Source: Lysobacteraceae bacterium (GTDB lineage: Bacteria > Pseudomonadota > Gammaproteobacteria > Xanthomonadales > Xanthomonadaceae). From it: 7,411 bases of DNA. The position numbers and the translations under genes were made by a program. Position 1 is the first letter of the stretch. Each line of letters opens with the position of its first letter. The notes below the pieces were generated by a model. It had not been told where the DNA came from. It searched no databases and saw only the letters and a list, made by a program, of their open reading frames with translations. Below, piece by piece: positions 1-7,411 of the stretch. The stretch covers positions 1 through 7,411 of the forward strand of contig JAQGOI010000194.1 of the NCBI GenBank assembly GCA_028293685.1, in the 5' to 3' direction.

Positions 1-124
1 TGCAGCCGTGCCCGACGTACTCGAAGTGTCCATCGGCCATGCGCTGATCGACGAGGCGCTGTATGCCGGCCTGGATGCCACCGTGCGCGGGTATGTCCGC
101 ATCCTTGCCGCTGCGATCGCCTGA
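1..124 (+). CDS. pdxJ: Pyridoxine 5'-phosphate synthase, C-terminal fragment (cut by the window edge)
   Basis: The last 40 codons and a TGA stop (122-124) are visible; the rest lies left of the window, and position 1 is the last base of a codon. The translated end contains [17 protein letters not shown], which matches the conserved PdxJ C-terminal helix region (in E. coli the equivalent reads NIGHAI...GL..AV). PdxJ is a cytosolic TIM-barrel enzyme that condenses 1-deoxy-D-xylulose 5-phosphate with 3-amino-2-oxopropyl phosphate to give pyridoxine 5'-phosphate, the ring-closing step of DXP-dependent vitamin B6 synthesis. The family is usually about 240-250 residues, so roughly one sixth is present. 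The gene converges on exbD2, with 211 bases between the two stops. The identification rests on a short but characteristic motif and on its expected neighbour, the exbD genes. Confidence 0.86.
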   Translation, partial: AAVPDVLEVSIGHALIDEALYAGLDATVRGYVRILAAAIA

Positions 125-184
125 CGCAGCGATCGGCAAGATCGCGGCACTACTGCCAGGCGAATCGCAGGAGGATGCAGCCGG

Positions 185-225
185 GCCCTGCCCTTCAAGC
201 GAAGGAAGGGGCCGAAGACTTTTAG
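185..225 (+). terminator. Weak candidate terminator after pdxJ
   Basis: A 5-bp stem, CCTTC (192-196) with GAAGG (201-205) around the loop AAGC, can be extended by GCCC (185-188) pairing with GGGC (209-212) across an internal loop. A short T-run follows at 220-223. Position and orientation suit the end of the pdxJ transcript, but the stem is imperfect and the T-run short, so this is only a suggestion. Confidence 0.25.
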
Positions 226-273
226 AGAGAGAGGTACCAGCGACGCCATCGACACCGATGCGCGACGCACCAT

Positions 274-297
274 GGAAACGCCGCCCGAAGGCGGCGT
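274..297 (-). terminator. UUCG-loop hairpin, probable terminator of the tonB-exbB-exbD1-exbD2 operon
   Basis: A perfect 8-bp inverted repeat pairs ACGCCGCC (278-285) with GGCGGCGT (290-297). Read on the minus strand the loop is TTCG, an exceptionally stable tetraloop, and the stem is followed by TTTCC. It begins 38 bases after the exbD2 stop codon. The U-tract is short, so termination may be partial. On the plus strand the same element has a CGAA loop and no T-run, so it fits exbD2 better than pdxJ. Confidence 0.6.
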
Positions 298-335
298 CGC
301 TGAACAGTGATTGCATTGCGCCGGCGTTGCGAATC

Positions 336-749
336 CTACTTCTTGACGAAGCCGATCTTCTGCATGTCCGCATTGCGCGCGGTGGCGAGCACCTTGGCCA
401 GGATGCCGTAATCCGCCTCATCGTTGGTGTCGATTTCCAGCGTCGGCTGGTTCTTCGGATCGCGCTCGACTTCGGTTTCCATCATCGTGCGCAGCGCCGA
501 CATCGGTACCGGACTGTCGTTCCAGAAGATCTGACCGGCGGCGTCGATCCGCAACTTGACCGGCTCTGGCGGCGGCAACGGGTTGACCTGCGGCGGTGCC
601 CGCTGCGGCAGGTCGATGTCGATCGGGTACGACAGGATTGGCGCGGTCACCATGAAAATGATGAGCAGCACCAGCATCACGTCGACCAGCGGCGTGACGT
701 TGATATCGGCCATCGGCATGCCGGTCGCGGAATTGGAACTGAAAGCCAT
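336..749 (-). CDS. exbD2: ExbD-family proton-channel subunit, second paralog
   Basis: This 137-residue protein has the usual ExbD plan: a short cytoplasmic N-terminus, one membrane segment (about residues 21-40) and a periplasmic domain. The membrane segment carries the family signature [18 protein letters not shown], with Asp23 at the position of the essential proton-carrying aspartate (Asp25 in E. coli ExbD). A proline-rich linker (about 51-63) is followed by the conserved-type periplasmic segment around IFWNDSPV. ExbD works with ExbB to convert the proton motive force into TonB motion. The ATG at 749 is preceded by GGAG (755-758) at good spacing, overlapping the end of exbD1, so the two genes are probably translationally coupled. 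In X. campestris the second exbD was reported to be needed for plant-interaction traits rather than basic iron uptake; whether that holds here is unknown. Confidence 0.93.
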   Translation of the reverse strand: MAFSSNSATGMPMADINVTPLVDVMLVLLIIFMVTAPILSYPIDIDLPQRAPPQVNPLPPPEPVKLRIDAAGQIFWNDSPVPMSALRTMMETEVERDPKNQPTLEIDTNDEADYGILAKVLATARNADMQKIGFVKK

Positions 750-758
750 CGGTGCTCC

Positions 759-1181
759 CTACTGCCGTTCTTTGGTGGCGACGAAGCCCACTTTCGCGAT
801 GCCCTGCTGCTGGGCGATATTCACCACGTCACTGACGATCCGGTACTTGGTGGTCGTATCTCCGCGCACGTTGACCTCGGGTTGCGGTGTCTTCTGCGCC
901 TCGACCGAGAGCTGGCTCTCGAGCTGGTCGCGGGTCACCGGTGCGTCATTCCAGTACAGATGTCCATCCTCCTGCACCGTGACCGTGATCGGCGGCGTCG
1001 GTGGTACGGAGTCGGGGCGGTGATCCAGGTTGGCCTTGGGCAGCTCGACCTTGATCTTGTGCGACATCAGCGGCGCCGTGATCATGAAGATGATGAGCAG
1101 CACCAGCATCACGTCCACCAGGGGCGTGACGTTGATCTCGGACATCGGGGCGCCACTCTGGGCGCCGGAACTGAAGGCCAT
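759..1181 (-). CDS. exbD1: ExbD-family proton-channel subunit, first paralog
   Basis: This is a 140-residue ExbD with a single transmembrane segment (about 21-40) carrying the same [15 protein letters not shown] core and Asp23 as its downstream neighbour. The periplasmic part differs: it has a PPTPP linker, HLYWNDAPV and a C-terminal region ending VGFVATKERQ. The ATG at 1181 follows an AGGAG-type site (plus-strand CTCC at 1191-1194). It lies 53 bases after the exbB stop, and its own TAG lies 9 bases before exbD2. It is the likelier partner of ExbB and TonB in the classical energy-transduction complex, because it sits directly after exbB and by analogy with X. campestris; that role is inference. 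The first half is nearly a DNA copy of exbD2, pointing to tandem duplication. Confidence 0.94.
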   Translation of the reverse strand: MAFSSGAQSGAPMSEINVTPLVDVMLVLLIIFMITAPLMSHKIKVELPKANLDHRPDSVPPTPPITVTVQEDGHLYWNDAPVTRDQLESQLSVEAQKTPQPEVNVRGDTTTKYRIVSDVVNIAQQQGIAKVGFVATKERQ

Positions 1182-1234
1182 GGGCCGGGACTCCTACTGC
1201 GATCTACGTGTTGCTGTCGACGGACGTGCTGGTG

Positions 1235-2008
1235 TTACTGCTTGGCCGGAAGTTCGCCGACGCGTGCGCCGGTGGCGAAGAAGTCGTGCAGGTCATGCGC
1301 GAACGTGTCGAACTTGTTGTACGTGACACGATTCAGGCGCACGAAGAAGTTGTAACCCAGCACGGCCGGGATCGCGGTGAACAGACCGATAGCGGTCATG
1401 ATCAGCGCTTCACCCACGGGACCGGCGACCGCGTCGATAGACGCCTGGCCGGTGGCACCGATCCGGATCAGGGCGCCGTAGATGCCCCACACCGTACCGA
1501 GCAGACCAACGAACGGGGCGGTCGAACCGACCGTCGCCAGTACCGTCAGACCCGACTCCAGTCGCATCGATTCGCGGGTCACGGCCTGACGCAGGGCGCG
1601 ATCGACGAATTCCGAGCGGTTCAGCGACTCGACCAGGCGCGAGCCCTCGTGGCGCTGGTGGTGCGCGGCGGCCTGGGCGGCGTCGAGCGCGATCTTGGAG
1701 AACGGCTCGCGGCGCGGCTGCTCTTCCATGAAGCGGATGGCGTCCTGCGCGTTCGTGGTTTCCCAGAACGTGCTGACCACCCGGTCCGCACCACGGCGCA
1801 GGGCCATGTTCTTGAACAGGTTGATGACGATCCAGTAGATCGACATCGCCGACATGATCAACAAGGTGAGCAACACGGCCCACTGGACCACGTAGCTTCC
1901 CGGCGTGTTGATCATTTCACTGAACAGATGGTCGACACCCATCTGCGTCAAGGCGGTGGCAGCGTTGTTGCCCCCGGTCGCAGCGGCGTTAGTGGTTTCC
2001 TGCAGCAT
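1235..2008 (-). CDS. exbB: ExbB-family motor subunit (MotA/TolQ/ExbB proton channel)
   Basis: This 257-residue inner-membrane protein forms the pentameric scaffold around ExbD and couples proton flow to TonB. Three membrane segments are visible: about residues 41-63, 154-180 and 200-224. The large cytoplasmic loop between the first and second is rich in charged and alanine-rich helices. The second segment has the signature GSTAPFVGLLGTVWGIY, and the third starts with a conserved glutamate (Glu200) in EALIMTAIGLFTAIPAV. These are the hallmark pore-lining motifs of the family. The N-terminus (about 1-38) is a polar extension, Asn/Ala/Thr-rich, without an obvious signal peptide. The ATG at 2008 is preceded by AAGG (plus-strand 2017-2020) eight bases upstream. 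Its place between tonB and exbD1 supports ExbB over TolQ, since no tolR, tolA or tolB is nearby. Confidence 0.95.
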   Translation of the reverse strand: MLQETTNAAATGGNNAATALTQMGVDHLFSEMINTPGSYVVQWAVLLTLLIMSAMSIYWIVINLFKNMALRRGADRVVSTFWETTNAQDAIRFMEEQPRREPFSKIALDAAQAAAHHQRHEGSRLVESLNRSEFVDRALRQAVTRESMRLESGLTVLATVGSTAPFVGLLGTVWGIYGALIRIGATGQASIDAVAGPVGEALIMTAIGLFTAIPAVLGYNFFVRLNRVTYNKFDTFAHDLHDFFATGARVGELPAKQ

Positions 2009-2037
2009 GACACGTACCTTTAGTAGTGGGTTGAAGA

Positions 2038-2052
2038 GGCCGGATCACGGCC
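2038..2052 (-). other. Small hairpin in the tonB-exbB spacer
   Basis: In the 69-base tonB-exbB gap, GGCCG (2038-2042) pairs with CGGCC (2048-2052) around a 5-base loop. There is no following T-run on the minus strand, so it is not a convincing terminator. It could affect mRNA processing between tonB and the exb genes, but a 5-bp GC stem may be chance in DNA of this composition. Confidence 0.25.
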
Positions 2053-2077
2053 GGTTTTCGAATTGCGCGTCTCTAAC

Positions 2078-2731
2078 TCATTGGGCCGAAAAACTGAAAG
2101 GCAGAATTCCTTGCCCCGCGGCACCGGGACACAGCTTGACGCCGCGGGCGTAACTCACTGCCGCCCGGTCGAGATCGCGATCACGACTGCTTTGCGCAAT
2201 GGCCGCCGACGTGACCGCACCATCAGCCGTGAATGCCAGCCTGACCGACAGCTCCGCATGCTCGGCCCCCGACTTCTGCAGCGCCAGCAGCAGCGGCGTC
2301 ATCGAGGGTTTGGAGCAAAGACTGGCACGAAGGTCGCTTGTATTGCGTTGCGGCGCCTGGGGAACCGGCGGTGCGGGCGGCGTCGGCGGGGCCGGCGGCA
2401 GCGACATCGGCGTCGGCGTGTCCATCACCACCGGTGGTTCCGGCGGCGGCGGCTGGATCGGCGCCGGACGCGGAGGCGTCGGCGTCATCTTGATTTCCTT
2501 GGGCGGCTCTTTCGGCGGCGGCGGCGGCGGCGGCGGAGGTGGTGGTGGTTCGATGATCACGACCCGGGTCGAGTCCTGGTCCGTCTTCTCGACACCAGGG
2601 GGTGACACTGGCGCCAGCAGGAGCATCAACGCCGCAGCATGCACGGCGATGACGAAGGTCATGCCACCGATGCGGGGCCAATTGAGGCCATCGTCATCAT
2701 TCTTGTCGGTCGTCGGCAAGCGTTGCGTCAT
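2078..2731 (-). CDS. tonB: Energy transducer TonB
   Basis: This TonB of 217 residues spans the periplasm and passes energy from ExbB/ExbD to outer-membrane receptors. It has a short cytoplasmic N-terminus, a membrane anchor at about 21-42 with His31 (equivalent to the essential His20 of E. coli TonB), and a long Pro/Lys/Glu-rich periplasmic region (about 61-128) including twelve consecutive prolines at 62-73. The C-terminal domain (about 133-217) shows the TonB pattern: a beta-rich segment with FTADGAV, the motif SSRDRDLDRAAV and a final short strand. It is divergent, lacking the usual Tyr-Pro opening and the Trp after the helix, and it has two cysteines (Cys139, Cys201). I chose the ATG at 2731, because the protein then starts MTQRL and runs directly into the anchor. 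An in-frame GTG at 2770 would add 13 residues. Neither start has a strong ribosome binding site. Confidence 0.9.
   Translation of the reverse strand: MTQRLPTTDKNDDDGLNWPRIGGMTFVIAVHAAALMLLLAPVSPPGVEKTDQDSTRVVIIEPPPPPPPPPPPPKEPPKEIKMTPTPPRPAPIQPPPPEPPVVMDTPTPMSLPPAPPTPPAPPVPQAPQRNTSDLRASLCSKPSMTPLLLALQKSGAEHAELSVRLAFTADGAVTSAAIAQSSRDRDLDRAAVSYARGVKLCPGAAGQGILPFSFSAQ
2513..2548 (-). repeat. Trinucleotide repeat encoding the TonB polyproline run
   Basis: Twelve proline codons stand in a row; on the coding strand they are three CCA, one CCT and then eight CCG. The (CCG)8 part (2513-2536) is a perfect microsatellite. Repeat units are whole codons, so slippage would change the length of the proline run without shifting the frame. 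Confidence 0.9.
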
Positions 2732-2755
2732 GCGAGGGGAGCTCGGGTATGGCCG

Positions 2756-2804
2756 GGCGCAACGCGCCACGGGTGATGTCGAACCGCGGCCAATCAGGCC
2801 GCGG
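2756..2804 (-). promoter_or_regulatory. Structured leader of tonB with two hairpins
   Basis: Between the predicted tonB transcription start (about 2809) and the ATG (2731) are two inverted repeats. The first is a perfect 8-bp stem, CCGCGGCC (2784-2791) with GGCCGCGG (2797-2804), around a 5-base loop. The second is a 5-bp stem, GGCGC (2756-2760) with GCGCC (2764-2768), around AAC. Neither is followed by a U-tract. They could stabilise the mRNA, control translation or attenuate read-through from the upstream TPR gene. I recognise no riboswitch class and no Fur-box-like sequence here. Confidence 0.45.
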
Positions 2805-2815
2805 GAACCTCTAAG

Positions 2816-2844
2816 CTTATACCAATCGTGCGAAGGGATACCAA
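2816..2844 (-). promoter_or_regulatory. Sigma70-type promoter of tonB
   Basis: Read on the minus strand, TTGGTA (-35, plus 2839-2844) is separated by exactly 17 bases from TATAAG (-10, plus 2816-2821). Both hexamers are near consensus and this is the most AT-rich spot in the gap. Transcription would start near 2809, giving a leader of about 78 bases to the tonB ATG. The promoter lies about 31 bases beyond the stop codon of the TPR gene. No obvious Fur operator overlaps it. Confidence 0.6.
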
Positions 2845-2874
2845 CGCGAGACCGGCGTCACGCTCTGTCGCAAA

Positions 2875-3996
2875 TCACTTGCCACCCCGTCCAGCCAGCT
2901 TCCTGGCTTCGTCGGTATTGCGCACGCCTTTCTGCAACGCCAGCGTCGCGGCGACCGCGGCTTCGGGTTTGCGTTGTGCATTCCACAATACCCGCGCCAG
3001 GTTCAGCGCGGCTTCGCCATCGGCCGCCATGGGCGCGGCTTTCTGGTACATCGCGATGGCCGTGGCGACATCACCGGTGGCGTAGGCGTCCTGGGCGATC
3101 ACCGAGTACGCCTTGGACAGATCCGGCGACGGCTGGATGACGCCCTTGGCGAGCCCTTCCTCGATGACGCCCAGCGCCTGCTTCGGATTATTGGCGTTGA
3201 GATAGCCGACATAGAGCGATCGGTATTGCGCTGCGTCTTTCAGGCCGCCCTTGCCTTGCGCGGTGGCCAGCAGCGCCGTGGCCCTGTCGGCCTGGTTGGC
3301 CTGCTGGTAGCCGGCAACGGCATTCATCAGGGCCTGAGTGTTGGCCGGGTCCGCCGCATGGATCTGCTCGAAGATGGCCGCGGCCTCGGCAGGCCGGTGC
3401 AGCTGCGCAAGGGACCCGGCCTTCAGGCCCAGATACTCCGGCGTCTGCAGCCGGGTTTCGGTCATCAGGCGGTCGATGGTGGCGAGCGCGTCGGCCGGAT
3501 GCTGCGTCTGGTACTGCATCACCGCCAGGTTGTACATCACCTGGAAATGCTCGTCGTTGTCCAGGCCGTTGCTGTCCAGGGCCTGCCTGAAATCGGCGGC
3601 GGCCTTGCCCTTGTCTCCGGCGTCGGCGGCAGCGGTTGCCGCGAGCTGGTAGGCGAAGCTGCGCTCATAGGCGTTGGTCGACGTCGACGCCAGTGCTTCG
3701 GCCATCTGGATCGCCTGCGGATACTGCTTGGCCTGGTATAGCGCGACGACGTCCTTGAGCACTTTGCCCCCCTCCTTGGAGGCCTGCAGTTTTGGCGACA
3801 CCCGCGTCGCATTGGCAAACGTCGACGATGCATCCGCGGATGGTTCGCCTTTGGCCTTGCCGGCCGCCTGCAGCTGTTTCTGGTGCTCTCGGACGGCATC
3901 GGGATCGTAGCGACCGACCTGTGCGGATGCGACGGTGGATGTCACTGCGCTGAGGGCGAGGAGCACGAAGGTGCAGGTGCGCAAAGGTATTGTCAC
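2875..3996 (-). CDS. Exported tetratricopeptide-repeat protein of unknown specific function
   Basis: This 373-residue protein has a clear signal peptide: positive residue at 6, hydrophobic core about 9-19, and an ASA-Q cleavage site after residue 25. After a low-complexity region (about 40-75) come roughly seven or eight helical TPR-type units from about 80 to 355, with typical pairs such as AIQMAEAL, ALATIDRLM, AAAIFEQIHAADP and AIAMYQKAAPM. TPR arrays bind protein partners, so a periplasmic scaffold or adaptor role is likely; no catalytic motif is visible. I chose the GTG at 3996 because AGGA (plus 4003-4006) sits six bases upstream and the signal peptide then starts at the N-terminus. An upstream GTG at 4038 would add 14 residues ahead of the signal. 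It follows the M48 lipoprotein gene in the same direction and precedes the tonB promoter. Confidence 0.85.
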   Translation of the reverse strand: MTIPLRTCTFVLLALSAVTSTVASAQVGRYDPDAVREHQKQLQAAGKAKGEPSADASSTFANATRVSPKLQASKEGGKVLKDVVALYQAKQYPQAIQMAEALASTSTNAYERSFAYQLAATAAADAGDKGKAAADFRQALDSNGLDNDEHFQVMYNLAVMQYQTQHPADALATIDRLMTETRLQTPEYLGLKAGSLAQLHRPAEAAAIFEQIHAADPANTQALMNAVAGYQQANQADRATALLATAQGKGGLKDAAQYRSLYVGYLNANNPKQALGVIEEGLAKGVIQPSPDLSKAYSVIAQDAYATGDVATAIAMYQKAAPMAADGEAALNLARVLWNAQRKPEAAVAATLALQKGVRNTDEARKLAGRGGK

Positions 3997-4002
3997 GAAA
4001 CG

Positions 4003-4006
4003 TCCT
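4003..4006 (-). promoter_or_regulatory. Ribosome binding site that decides the TPR gene start
   Basis: AGGA on the minus strand is six bases before the GTG at 3996. No comparable site precedes the GTG at 4038, so the shorter protein is preferred. Confidence 0.6.
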
Positions 4007-4092
4007 GGATTTGATCGAGCGATGATCGCCGGCGCCACGGTAAGCGACGTGACCGGAACACGGAGCGCAACGCTAGCAGAAAGGACCCGGAC

Positions 4093-4107
4093 TGCGCGTT
4101 ACGCGCA
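4093..4107 (-). other. Short hairpin just after the M48 gene
   Basis: TGCGCG (4093-4098) pairs with CGCGCA (4102-4107) around a 3-base loop, seven bases after the M48 peptidase stop codon. A pyrimidine stretch containing TTT follows about 12 bases later on the minus strand, too far for a standard intrinsic terminator. Partial termination or mRNA 3'-end protection is possible. Confidence 0.3.
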
Positions 4108-4113
4108 CCCCGC

Positions 4114-4920
4114 TCAACCGCAATTCGGCCGCCGACCGGAGGCACGCGCCTGCGCATAGACCGGCGCCAGCCCGGCGGCGCGATCGCGCAGCTCGCCCAG
4201 CCGGCTCTGCGGATCGGGATGGGTTGACAACCATTCCGGCGGACGGCTTCCGCCGGCGGTAATCATGTTCTGCCAGAGGTTGACGGCTTCACGCGGATCG
4301 AATCCCGCGCGCGCCATCAACTGCTGGCCGACGACGTCGGCCTCGCTCTCCTGCGCACGCGATCCCGGCAACAGGAAACCGGTCTGCGCCAGCACGCCGC
4401 CGCCTTGCACCGCGGCATCCGCCGCGCCCTGTCCGTAGCGCGATCCGAGTAGCGCGCCGACCAGTTGCAGTACGCCTTGCGCGCCGGCCTGCCGCGTGAT
4501 GCGTTCCTCATGGTGCCGCGAAACGACGTGACCGATCTCGTGCGCGATCACGGTCGCCAGCTGATCCTGGTTGCGCGCGACGGTGAAGATGCCGGTGTTG
4601 ACGCCGACCTTGCCGCCGGGCAGCGCAAAGGCGTTGGGTTCCTTGTCGACGAACAGCGCCGTTTCCCAGCCGGTGGATTGCCATTGGGCTGGCAGCTCAC
4701 GCACCAGCGCATTGACCACGCAACGCACGTAGGCCGTCTGCCGCGCGTCGCCGCTCTGCGGCGTCTTGGCCTTGGCCTCGGCGAAGGCCTGCGCCCCGAG
4801 CGCATTGAGTTGCTGCTGCGACACCGCGCCGACATATTGCGTCCGGCCGGTCGGTGAGGTCGTCGTGGCGCAGCCGCCAACGGCGGCCGCGATGGCAAAG
4901 GTGAGCAGCAGGGTTTTCAT
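4114..4920 (-). CDS. M48-family zinc metallopeptidase, LoiP/BepA-like lipoprotein
   Basis: This is a 268-residue predicted lipoprotein: a signal peptide with the lipobox VGGC gives lipidated Cys17, and Ala18 after it favours outer-membrane placement. The catalytic motif HEIGH (127-131) supplies two zinc-binding histidines and the catalytic Glu128. ESEAD (191-195) fits the second M48 motif, whose first Glu normally gives the third ligand. A downstream STHPDPQSRL segment around His234 matches the family's conserved HP element. Size and lipobox resemble E. coli LoiP (about 250 residues); BepA shares the domain but carries fused TPRs. Such enzymes degrade misassembled envelope proteins. Cys67 and Cys267 could form a disulfide. 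I chose the ATG at 4920, with GGAG (4927-4930) six bases upstream; an ATG at 4932 would overlap that site. The natural substrate cannot be told from sequence. Confidence 0.9.
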   Translation of the reverse strand: MKTLLLTFAIAAAVGGCATTTSPTGRTQYVGAVSQQQLNALGAQAFAEAKAKTPQSGDARQTAYVRCVVNALVRELPAQWQSTGWETALFVDKEPNAFALPGGKVGVNTGIFTVARNQDQLATVIAHEIGHVVSRHHEERITRQAGAQGVLQLVGALLGSRYGQGAADAAVQGGGVLAQTGFLLPGSRAQESEADVVGQQLMARAGFDPREAVNLWQNMITAGGSRPPEWLSTHPDPQSRLGELRDRAAGLAPVYAQARASGRRPNCG

Positions 4921-4926
4921 CGGACA

Positions 4927-4930
4927 CTCC
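4927..4930 (-). promoter_or_regulatory. Ribosome binding site that decides the M48 peptidase start
   Basis: GGAG on the minus strand is six bases before the ATG at 4920. It would lie inside the coding sequence if the ATG at 4932 were used, so the later start is favoured. Confidence 0.65.
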
Positions 4931-5069
4931 ATTCAGGTTGCCGACGTTGTAGGCGTCCGCGCCTGAAGACCGCGTCAATCGCGCCGGGCGGAAGGCCGGC
5001 ACTCGAAATACGCGCGCGGCGTCGCCACGCCGGATAGCAGTCGCTTACGGGCGGTGCGGCGTGGAACTC

Positions 5070-5093
5070 CCGGATGCATGCTCTGACATCCGG
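5070..5093 (-). terminator. Hairpin downstream of gyrB, doubtful terminator
   Basis: CCGGATG (5070-5076) pairs with CATCCGG (5087-5093) around a 10-base loop, 70 bases after the gyrB stop. No T-run follows on the minus strand. The 231-base gyrB-M48 gap (4933-5163) holds no other clear signal and no convincing gene, so this is the best candidate for the end of the gyrB message, though weak. Confidence 0.3.
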
Positions 5094-5163
5094 CGCGGAA
5101 GGCTGGCTCCACGAACACCCGCAGCGCATGGAGTCGCTTGCGCGGAACGGTCTCCCGCCGCAC

Positions 5164-7411
<2,248 letters not shown>

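Noticed and set aside
63..1355. A long plus-strand open frame of 430 codons antisense to exbD2 and exbD1.
   Set aside because: Its product is Arg/His/Asp-rich low-quality sequence with no domain, it overlaps the end of pdxJ, and it lies opposite two clear ExbD genes. It is a frame left open by high GC content.
2732..2770. An N-terminal extension of TonB from the GTG at 2770.
   Set aside because: The added 13 residues are Arg/Cys/Pro-rich with no ribosome binding site, and the ATG at 2731 gives a normal TonB N-terminus. It cannot be fully excluded because the ATG also lacks a strong site.
2732..2874. A Fur-binding site expected upstream of tonB.
   Set aside because: By eye I found no sequence close to the Fur consensus, so none is claimed; a matrix search would be needed.
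2199..3140. A plus-strand open frame with a long glycine-rich run, resembling a Gly-rich surface protein.
   Set aside because: The glycine run is the antisense reading of the TonB proline codons, and the frame overlaps tonB and the TPR gene.
4946..4978. TTGACG and TACAAC upstream of the M48 peptidase as a promoter.
   Set aside because: The hexamers are 21 bases apart, too far for a sigma70 promoter, and no better -10 lies at 16-18 bases.
4975..5163. A 62-codon minus-strand frame starting with GTG right after the gyrB stop, a possible small gene.
   Set aside because: It has no ribosome binding site, an Arg-rich composition typical of non-coding GC-rich DNA, and no recognisable motif; the other frames of this gap are open too.

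Overview
This GC-rich window looks like a chromosomal segment next to the replication origin of a gammaproteobacterium, most likely a member of the Xanthomonadales (Xanthomonadaceae or Rhodanobacteraceae). Three things suggest this: the proteins themselves, the block gyrB then tonB-exbB-exbD1-exbD2 then pdxJ (from memory, a known arrangement near dnaA-dnaN-recF-gyrB in Xanthomonas), and two tandem exbD genes, a known feature of the Xanthomonas campestris TonB locus. The species cannot be named from this sequence.

Layout: all genes but one are on the minus strand. Read from the right edge they are gyrB (start lies beyond the window), an M48-family metallopeptidase lipoprotein, an exported TPR-repeat protein, tonB, exbB, exbD1 and exbD2. 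At the left edge the last 40 codons of pdxJ run on the plus strand and converge on exbD2. Gaps are short (9 to about 230 bases) and no stretch over 300 bases lacks a gene. I saw no tRNA, rRNA, insertion sequence, CRISPR array or phage gene.

How the genes work together: TonB, ExbB and the two ExbD paralogs form the inner-membrane motor that uses the proton motive force to drive TonB-dependent outer-membrane receptors. A good sigma70-type promoter precedes tonB, and a UUCG-loop hairpin follows exbD2, so tonB-exbB-exbD1-exbD2 reads as one transcription unit. The M48 lipoprotein and the TPR protein are both predicted to be exported and may act together in envelope protein quality control; that is inference from context. 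GyrB and PdxJ are housekeeping enzymes.

Most of the window is ordinary core genome. Points worth a second look are the divergent TonB C-terminal domain with a cysteine pair, the structured tonB leader with a weak ribosome binding site, the exbD duplication and its internal DNA repeat, the (CCG)8 tract encoding part of the TonB polyproline run, and the M48/TPR gene pair. I found no convincing evidence of a wholly new system.
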